DNA of 64,000 bases. Source: Eudorina sp. 2006-703-Eu-15. Taxonomy: Eukaryota > Chlorophyta > Chlorophyceae > Chlamydomonadales > Volvocaceae. The position numbers were made by a program, and so were the translations under genes. Below are positions 55,991 to 64,000 of this stretch, in pieces. Each line of letters opens with the position of its first letter. The first letter of the stretch is position 1. Below the pieces are notes generated by a model. The model worked only from the letters and a program-made list of their open reading frames with translations. It was not told where the DNA came from and ran no database searches. The stretch spans positions 186,001 to 250,000 of the forward strand of contig BDSI01000138.1 in NCBI GenBank assembly GCA_003117195.1. The letters run 5' to 3'.

Positions 55991-56662
55991 GGGCCACCCG
56001 GCGCGGAGTTACCGTCTTGGACTGCGCATGCCAGGAGCGACGAAATGGAGTGGCTGGGTTGGGTGTGAGGAGCGCCGAGGCGTTGGAGCCCGAGTACCAC
56101 GGCCGGTAAATGTGGACCAGTTGGCGTCGCGAAGCTGCGCGTGACTGAGCCATGTCGAGCATGAGAGTGGTTTCCTTGTTTTATGACCACGTCAGCGCGG
56201 CCTCCCGCCGGTGCGTGGCAGGCTCGCATTGTGGTGGCTGCGCCGAAAGGTGGTTACTGCGCAGGAGTTATACCCATTCAATTGCAGCCTGTAATCTTAT
56301 CGCAATCCTACATCTTTGTACAGTAGGCCCGTGAATTGAACCTCTTGTTGTGCACGGCAGGTCGTTGGCGTTCTGGAACGAAACGAAAGACGTGCCCACC
56401 AGCGTGTTCAACTCCAATGCCTTGTCTTACGTAGTATCCGATACGTTTTAAGAAACAATTACTGGTGGTGGATAGCACTTTTCGCGTTTCCGAGTGACTC
56501 GATCGACATCCGACATACTGTTTAGGAATTCTCCAGGATTTATCGTGAGACTCTCAACTTCCTCAACACAGCTGCCTGCGGTGATCACACGGTGATCCGC
56601 CGCAGCTCGGTCGGAAGGCGCTACCCCAATCTTCCTGCCTCTGTTCGCCTCATCATCAGCCC
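55991..56662. other. Spacer between gene G copy C and USP39; right end of the array
   Basis: Similarity to copies A and B ends abruptly at about 55990. The rest must hold the USP39 promoter and 5' UTR and, if gene G copy C is expressed, its promoter. No further feature seen. Confidence 0.5.
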
Positions 56663-59600
56663 ATGAAGCGGGAGCGAGGGGAAGAGGAGAAGGAAGGCAG
56701 CCAGCAGCCTCCGGACGATGACGCTGCCGGCGATGCCAAGCGCCCGCGCGTGGCCGATGACAGCGCCGCGGCCGACGCCGACCCTCCCTCCACAGTGACA
56801 AAGAAGCAGCAGGAGCCCGTGGAGGTCTCCCCGGGGGCCGGGGGCGAAGCCACCGATGCGGCCACCGTCCGCGACTCCGCCCCGGCCCCGGCTGGCGAAC
56901 AGGCGGTGGCACAGCTGGAGCAGCAGCAGCAGCAGGGGCAGGGGCAGCAGCAGGGGCAGGGGCAGGGGCGAGGGGTGACGGCGGAGCGGGCAGGCAGTGC
57001 GGGGGACGTCAGTGCGGGTGCGGGCCAGGCGGGGGAGGCGGAAGAGCAGGAGGAGGAGGAGGACCTGGTCATGTTGCCCCGCAGCAGCAGTCGGGCGGCG
57101 GTCAAGAAGGGGACCGAGTGCCCCTACCTGGACACCATCTCGCGACAGGTGGGGAGGTGGGAGGGGGCGGGGACGGTAGGGCGAGTCGGCGGGCTGGTAG
57201 GAACGGGGCTGACTGGCCTAGCGGGGGCCAGCCTGCCTGGAGCAAATATCCCATCGCAGGTGGGGACCGAAGCCACCGACCAGGAGACGCGTGACCGAGG
57301 CTGTCGGCCTTCGTCCGTCGTCGCCTCACCACCGGCCGCCGCCCGCACCGCGGCGCAGCGACGGCCCACTGCAGCTGCGGCCACAGCCCACCACTCCCCC
57401 GGGGTCGGACAATGCGACAATCACCTAAGCCCCCACCCAACCACCCAACCTAATACCCGCACCCGTCACCGGGTCACGCTCAGTGCCCATTGGGCCGCCG
57501 TTCTCTTACCCCGCTCCCGCCCTTTTACCCCCTCGCCCCTCCCCCCCGGGTCCTTTCCGCTGTGTCCCCTCCGCTTCAATCCTCCCCACCACCACCTCCG
57601 GGATGGGAATCCCACATCAGAACCTGGATTTCGATTTCGAAAAGTGCTGCTCCGTGTCCCTCAGCCCCGTCAACGTGTACGTGTGCCTGGTGTGCGGCAA
57701 GTACTTCCAGGTAGGGGGAGGGGAGGGCACGGCAGGGCAAGGGGCGGGGCGGACGGGCAGGGCAGGGCAGGGTAAGGGGCGGGGTACAGGAAGTTGGTAG
57801 GCAAATGGCAGCTGCGCTGCTGCCCAAGGAGCCACAGAGCGATCGAGAAACGGCGCAGTGCCCTAGTTGTCGGGCAGGATCAGGCCGCGTGGGAACAGCC
57901 TGGGGATTACCCCTCCCCCCCCCCTGAGGTGGCAGGCCGCCCCAAAGCCTGCCGGCCCAAAGCCGGCCGGCCCACACTCCTCCGCCCCCTCCTCCCCTGT
58001 CCGTCTCCACCCCCTCACCCCCTTGGCCCCCCACCCACCCATTCCCCGCTCCCCCCTCTTGCGACCGCGCCCCACTGACCCAAGGGTCGCGGCCTCAACA
58101 CGCACGCCTACACCCACGCGCTTGAGTCCGCCCACCACATGTTTATGAAGCTGGATAACGGCAAGGTGGGGCTGCGGGGCCCGAGGGGTCCGGGGGAAGG
58201 TCCTGGGTCCCGGTCCCGTGGGGCGGGGCGGGGCAAAAGGCGGGGCGGGGCGGGTCTGAGGCTGCGGTTCAGCTGTCTTGGTGTATTGACGTACCGTGTG
58301 GGGCCGAGGTGGGGGGGGGCCGCGACACGACGGTCCGCTGACTTGAGCACGACGCCGCATGTGCGCATTGTACGGCACCCATATGACGACGCAGGTGTAC
58401 TGCCTGCCGGACAACTACGAGGTGCTGGACAAGTCGTTGGACGACATCCGCCACATGCGCGACCCGCGGTTCCGTCGGGAGGAGGTGCCCGTGCTGGACA
58501 AGTGAGGGGGGGGAAGAGGGGGAGGGGGGAGGAGGGGAGGGAGGGAGGGGGAGAGGGAGGAGATGGAGACAGAGGAGAGGCGCGGGAGGGTTTGGGGGCG
58601 GGGGAAGAGGGGTATACACGGTGGCGCTACGGGGGCTGCCAGGGAGGCACCGGGTAGGGGCGGGGGCGGCCACCAAAAGGGGGGAGGTCGATTATGCAAT
58701 GGGGTATGGGTTGCCGATGTCGTGGTGGTGGATGGGGGGGTGTACGGAGGCAGCAGCGGCTGTCCACCATCCACCTCGCACCAAGACACCCCGCTCCCCC
58801 TCTCTCCCCTCCCTCACACTTGTAGGGGGCACGAGGGCAACTCGCACCCGTACACCCCACCCTCACATCCACGCACCCCCTAAACCCCTCCCCCCCCCCC
58901 ATTGTCCTATAACCCCTCCTTACCCGCCCCCTCAGGACAGTGAAGTGGGCCCGAGCTCTGGACGGCACCGAGTACATGCCGGGGCTGGTGGGCCTTAACA
59001 ACATGAAGGTGGGGCCGAGGGGGGCGTGTGGGAGGGGGAGGGGGAGTGCGGGAGGGGGGCAGAGGGGAGGACGTGATGCCTGGGGCGGGGCGAGGTGGGG
59101 GCACCGCCGGGCTGGGTGGGTGGGTTGGGGTCTGGGCTTCTGTCGTTTCCGCCCCCCCCCATACAAACCCCGTCGGCCGCCTGGGTGGGTGTTCGCCCTC
59201 CGTCTCTGGAGCCCTTCCTCCGCCGGTAGCAGCCCCTTGGCTGGCTGGCTTTCCCTGCGCCTGTACCTGCGCCTGTCCCTGTCCCTCCCCGGCAGCAGCC
59301 AGCGGCCCGTTTGCAGCCCAGCCTACCCGCGTGGTTAGCTGTATCCCCTCCCTGGCTCACCCCCGCCCCGCCCCTCCCCTCCCTGGATCAGGCCAACGAC
59401 TACATCAACGTGATCATGCAGATGTGCGCCCGTATCACCCCCCTCAGGTGGGCACCGGGGTCCGGAGGTGGGGGGTTGGGGGTTGGGGGAGCAGGGGCAT
59501 GGGGGCATCCGGGGAGTGCGGCTGACGGGTTGGGTGGGCGGGCCGTTGAGGGTGCGAGGAGAATGAGGTGATGGATCTGTGGGGAAAGGGGTGTGGCCGC

Positions 59601-62600
59601 GGAGGAACGCCCGAGAGGGTAGGGACACGGACAGCCCAGGGCGTTGGGGTGGGGGGCGGAGGTGCACTCACCCGTCCGGGGGAGGGGGAGACACAAGTGG
59701 CTGGCTGGCTGGGCGGACTGCGTGAGCTCGCCGGGGAGAGGGGAGAGGGCTGTGCCCCATCCGGCGCCCCTCTCCCCTCCCCCGGATTCGGCGTGGGTCC
59801 GTCTCTTCACCTCCTCGTCCCCCCGCTCCCCCACGTCACACCTCACCTCGCCCGCCTCACGGACACACCGACCGCCGATGTCAACCCCCCCCCAGGGACT
59901 TCTTCCTGGACCCCGCCAACACCGCCGCCTGCCGCAGCCCGCTGGTGCAGCGGTTCGGGGAGCTGCTGCGCAAGCTCTGGAACACGCGCAACTTCAAGGG
60001 CCAGGTGGGGGCGAGGGAAGGGGGGGAAAGCCCAGGGGGCTTTATTGACAAACAGGGGTAAGCCCAGGGGGCATAGGAAAGTGGTGGACATTTCGTAGTG
60101 CGCTGCTGCCACGGCGGGGCCCTGATGGGGGGTCGAGGGGAGGGCCTGGTTGAGGGCTGGAGGACGCTGCCGGGGACCACCAGGGGGGGTAAGGGAGGGT
60201 TGGGGGGCCGCTGCCCGGAGGGGCAGACGCGGCCGCAGGTGGGTGCCGTACCCCGACGGGGGCGAACAGGGCGGAGGGAGACCGCCGCGAGGGCTTCCGC
60301 GCGGCGGTGTGTGTGTGTGTGTGGGGGGGGAGGCGGGGTGTGGAGCACGGTGGGTGGGGCGGGGACGTGGGGGCGTGGGGTTGATGTGTTGCTTGACACT
60401 GGTGTTATGCGGAGCGTGAGACCGCCCTGCCTTCGATCTCCATCCCCCGCCTCCGGCCCCCTGCACTGCCCCTCGTCCTCCCCCCTCCTACCCCCCCTCC
60501 CTCGGTGTCCCCCCCAGGTGTCCCCCCACGAGTTCATTCAGGCGGTGCGGAACGCCTCCAAGAAGCGCTTTAATGCCGACACGCAGGTGGGGGGTAGGGA
60601 GGGGTGAGTGGGTGGGTTTCGCGACGTGTGGATGCATAGGGTTTAGAACATACTAGGCCGCGTGTGTGACATTATGTGGAAACAGAAACGGACACATGCC
60701 TGAAGAGAGGGCACCTTCCCGACTAACCAACCAACCACCCAACAAACAAACAAACAAACAAACAAACAAACAAACAAACAAACAAACAAACAAACAAACA
60801 AACAAACAAACAAACAAACAAACAAACAAACAAACAAACAAACAAACAAACAAACAAACAAACAAACAAACAAACAAACAAACAAACAAACAAACAAACA
60901 AACAAACAAACAAACAAACAAACAAACAAACAAACAAACACGCGCGACACCTCCCCTCCCTCCCCTGACCCTTCCCCCCCTCCCCTCCTCGCCTCCCCCC
61001 CTTCCCAGTCCGACCCGGTGGAGTTTTGGTCCTGGCTGCTGAACACCCTGCACCTGGACCTGACGGGGGGGAAGCCCAAGAGGCCCTCCATCATCACTCA
61101 GTGCCTGCAGGTGGGGGCGGGGAGGGAGGAGGGGGAGGGAGGAGGGGGAGGGAGAGGAGCAATGCCTGAGCAGGGCTTGCATGGTGGCGGTGGTGGTGGG
61201 GGGTGACACACCGGCGGCCTCTGACCGCCCTCCCTCCCCCCTTGCCCCTTCGCCACAGCGCCAGTGACCAACACACGGGGGCGGGCGGGTCGGGCGGGTT
61301 TCCTCGCGGGGCTCACACGGACACGGCCCCCTCCTCCTGGCCCTTCCCGTGACCCTCCGCCCCTCTCCCCTCTCCCCTGCCTCCTGGTCCTCCCTCCCCC
61401 CCTCCCCCCCAACCCCTCTTGCAAACCCCCCGCCACGTAAGTATGTTCATCTGGGTGTGCCTGGGCCTGTTTTGGGGGGTTTAATTCTTTTTCTTTCTCA
61501 ATTTACCGCCCCCCCCACCCCGCCCCCGCCCCCGCTGCCAGGGCGAGCTGGAGGTGACCACTCTGGCGGGCACCGGCAAGGGCACCCGGGCCGCCTCCTC
61601 CGACCAGGACGTCACCGAGCGGGTGCCCTTCCTGCTGCTGGGGCTTGAGCTGCCGCCCGCGCCCCTGTTCAAGGACGTGCTGGAGAAGAACATCATCCCG
61701 CAGGTGGGGGGGACGGGGGGGGCTGAGGGGCTGCGGGGTGGGGCTGCTGGGGACGGGGGGAAGGGGGCCGGGGGCGGGGGCGGGGGCGGGGGAAGGGGGC
61801 CGGGCCGGGGGCGGGGGCGGGGGGAAGGGGCCGGGCCGGGGGCGGGGGCGGGGGGAAGGGGGCCGGGGCCGGGGGCGGGGGCGGGGGGAGGGGAGGCGAC
61901 CCACCCGAGGGTACCCGTACCCGTGGCGCCACCAGCGGTCCGCCGCTCCTCCCTCACCTTCCCCTGCCTCCTGTGTCCCCGGCCCGACCCCGGCCCTTCT
62001 GAGGTGCGGTCCAAGGCTGGCTTGCCGCACATCGCCCCTCCCCTTACCCCCTCCTCCCCATCCCACACCCCCAGGTCCCCATCTTCCACATCCTGCGCAA
62101 GTTCGACGGCGAGACGCTGACCGACGACATCCGCGCCGGCCGCCGCCGCTTCCGCATCACCCGCCTGCCCCGCTACCTCGCCCTCCACTACCGCCGCTTC
62201 ACCAAGAACAACTTCTTCACGGAGAAGAACCCCACCCTCGTCAACTTCCCCGTCAAGGGACTCGAGCTGAGGGACATCCTGCCGCTGCCCGAGCGCCCCG
62301 CCACCGCGGCGGGCGCGGCGGCGGGCGCCGCCGACGCGGCGGCGTACGACACGTCGTCCAAATACGACCTGGTGGCCAACCTGGTGGGTGGCGAGGGAGT
62401 GGGAGGGTGACAGGGCGCGTGTGCGCCCGGTGGCGCGGCGGGTTTGGGCTGTCGCACATCTGACCCATGGGTCAGTGAACTCAACCGGCGCGTCACGGTC
62501 TCAGGGGCTTTCCTTCGGTCAATCTCGTATTTCGCCGACCCATGGGCCACCTCCACGGTCCGCTCCCTGCCCACCTCCCGTCGCCAGGTGCACGACGGCA

Positions 62601-63398
62601 AGGCGGGCAGCGGCACCTACCGAGTCCACGTACACCGCAAGGTGGAGGACGTCTGGTACGAGGTGCAGGACCTGGCGGTACAGGACATCCTGCCGCAGGT
62701 GAGTGCCGTACAGTACGGCATACCGTACTTTTGTCGTCATGTGCCGTGCCGTGTGGGGGGGACGGTGCCATGTCAAAAGGCGCCAGGACGACGGCTGATG
62801 GGAGGTGGCGGCCCGAGCACCAGATCCTCAGAGGAGAGAGACCTCATCAGTTTGAACTCAGTCAGTTGCCATCATCATCCGTCAGGGGGAGGCGCTCGGA
62901 GAGGGGGGCTCACGGGGACTTGGGACCCTGCCCCCTCCCCGGTGTGGGGCCCATCCCGACCCTATGAGACCCGGCGTCCACCAACCCCAACCGATAATAC
63001 CTCATGCCTCACAATGGCACACAACACCACACCACACCATACCACACCACACCACACCACACCACGCCACACCGGACCACCTGCCCCCCCTTCCGCAGAT
63101 GGTGGCTCTCTCGGAGGCCTACTTCCAGCTGTTCGAACTGAGACCGGACGCGACGGCGGGCAGCCTGGCGGCGACGGCAGCTGCGACGGCGGCGCAGGCG
63201 GCGGCGACGGCCGCGCAGGCGGCTGCGGAGGTGCAGATGGCGGAGGCGACAGCTGCGGCGGCGGGGCTGAACGGCGGCGGCGAGGCCGCCGCGGCGGCGG
63301 AGTTGGCGGGGGGGACAGCGGTCGCGGCGGAGGCGGAGGCGGCAGCAGCGGAGGCAGTGGCGGCAGTGGCGGCCGCAATGGACACGGCCGCTGCGTGA
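56663..63398 (+). CDS. U4/U6.U5 tri-snRNP-associated protein 2 (USP39/Sad1 homologue), multi-exon
   Basis: Spliceosome assembly factor of the USP39/Sad1 family, needed to hold the U4/U6.U5 tri-snRNP together. Exons: 56663-57148, 57621-57710, 58085-58165, 58395-58501, 58936-59008, 59392-59447, 59896-60004, 60518-60586, 61009-61110, 61542-61703, 62075-62383, 62588-62698 and 63099-63398 (TGA). Every junction is in phase; about 684 residues. The first exon is Glu/Gln-rich with KRPR and ends CPYLDTISRQ. Next come the zinc finger UBP domain (CLVCGKYFQGRGLNTHAYTH, residues about 180-205) and CLPDNYEVLD. The peptidase-like domain starts GLVGLNNMKANDYINVIMQ, where active ubiquitin proteases have GNTCYMNS: the catalytic Cys is replaced by Asp, as in USP39, so it is a pseudoprotease. 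LVQRFGELLRKLWN, RFTKNNFFTEKNPTLVNFP and VHDGKAGSGTYRVHVH follow. The end SEAYFQLFEL is continued by an unusual roughly 85-residue Ala-rich tail. ATG at 56663 is the first in frame. Confidence 0.95.
60741..60940 (+). repeat. (AAAC)n microsatellite, about 50 perfect copies, in a USP39 intron
   Basis: Two hundred bases of uninterrupted AAAC/CAAA in intron 60587-61008. The complementary strand gives a GTTT run whose frames read Leu-Phe-Val-Cys repeats; these are artefacts. Confidence 0.98.
61704..61900 (+). repeat. G-run array at the start of a USP39 intron
   Basis: From 61704 to about 61900 the sense strand is dominated by runs of 4-6 G separated by one to three bases (GGGGGCGGGGGC units, plus longer repeats of GGGGAAGGGGGCCGGGCC type). 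Many overlapping quadruplex-forming patterns are possible. It follows the donor of intron 61704-62074 directly. Confidence 0.8.
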
Positions 63399-64000
63399 CG
63401 ACTGGGCTGCGGAACCCCCCGCTCTCGCCCTCGTTCCCGAGGGGAATGCGGAGGCAAGGGGTGGAGAGGGGTACAGGAGGTATGGGTAGTAGATACATTG
63501 AAGCTGCGCTGCTGTACCACCGGGGGGAGGTGGGTGCTGTCGTGTGCCCGTTGGCAGGCGAGGCAGGTGCGCGTGCGTCCTTTCGTGTGTAGGCATATGT
63601 TGTGTGGTTGCTGGGGGCCCCCGGAAGTGTGAGGAGTGGGATAGGGGACCCTGGGGCTGTCCTGTCCCGCTCTGCCGTGCCCTGACCTGTCTATCCGGGC
63701 GGTACTTTGCGATGGATGGGTGGATAGACGGTGGGATGGGTAGCTTGAGGTGGGGGGGGGGTGCCTGGCAAAAAGGGGGGTAGCCTGGACTGGCCTGGAC
63801 TGGCCCGATCGCTGTCCTTGGAGCAGGCGGGGGGGGGGAGGAGGGCCGCGGCGGCTGCGACGGCGGGCGCTGACAGCGGCGACGGTGGGAGTCGCAAGGG
63901 AGCTGGAGTGGGGCCGCGGAGCGGTACGGCATGAGGGCTCCGGGACCGTGCGTGCGGGTAGGCGCGCGAGGCGAGACCGATGGGTCTCGTGGTCCTGCAT
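63399..64000. other. USP39 3' UTR and downstream sequence, no gene recognised
   Basis: G-rich sequence after the stop. No TGTAA signal is seen before the window ends. Open frames on the minus strand here are antisense to the Ala-coding GC-rich tail or low complexity. Confidence 0.45.

Noticed and set aside
55126..56229. Reading the whole 367-codon minus-strand frame as the true first exon of gene G
   Set aside because: The part beyond about 55990 has no similarity in copies A and B and no recognisable features, so the start is left open.
60643..61209. Minus-strand frames of Leu-Phe-Val-Cys repeats
   Set aside because: Translation of the complement of the (AAAC)n tract in a USP39 intron; no flanking coding signal.
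1..64000. tRNA, rRNA or snRNA genes
   Set aside because: No cloverleaf with intact A and B boxes or recognisable rRNA/snRNA segment was noticed by eye; a covariance-model scan would be needed to exclude them.

Overview
The window looks like nuclear DNA from a volvocine/chlamydomonad green alga. It is GC-rich, its genes are cut into many short exons by GT...AG introns of a few hundred bases (acceptors mostly CAG), coding regions contain Ala/Gly/Gln runs, introns carry minisatellites, and TGTAA motifs (the usual green-algal poly(A) signal) lie downstream of stops. Nothing is prokaryotic: there are no operons, CRISPR arrays or Shine-Dalgarno-led genes. The taxon is inferred from these traits, not from a search.

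Four conserved eukaryotic genes can be rebuilt exon by exon with matching splice phases. (1) A choline-transporter-like/PNS1 (SLC44) membrane protein, + strand, 1266-6621. (2) Peroxin 3 (PEX3), - strand, 16973-12120, whose exons run in phase from the Arg-rich/hydrophobic N-terminus to the stop. (3) A half-size ABCA lipid-type ABC transporter, + strand, about 21172-32259, with transmembrane region, Walker A, signature and Walker B intact. (4) The spliceosomal pseudoprotease USP39/Sad1, + strand, 56663-63398, complete at about 684 residues. PEX3 and CTL converge on a repeat-rich spacer. PEX3 and ABCA diverge from a spacer holding LINE debris.

Between ABCA and USP39 (about 34.7-56.2 kb) lies the most unusual part: a decaying tandem array with a period of about 6.5 kb. 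Its unit contains a minus-strand, Ala/Glu-rich gene of unknown function (here 'gene G'), ELMO-domain exons fused upstream of it, and a small plus-strand gene of unknown family ('gene N'). There are about two and a half units, each broken differently. Copy A (35.5-41.0 kb) has a private nonsense codon and an internal deletion. Copy B (44.7-47.7 kb) has lost six gene G exons, shares copy A's internal deletion, and carries a 236-bp hAT-like MITE. Copy C (51.5-56 kb) keeps the gene G exons open but lacks the ELMO exons. A and B share an in-frame TAG in the ELMO part. Gene N is present twice with in-frame indels in its last exon. The spacers carry near-perfect fold-back palindromes that differ between copies, a direct record of template-switch mutation.

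The rest is intergenic or intronic sequence with striking minisatellites: 19-bp in a CTL intron, 18-bp downstream of PEX3, 14-bp x about 65 and 23-bp x 11 in ABCA introns, and (AAAC) x about 50 in a USP39 intron. The long open frames over these arrays are artefacts of the repeats.
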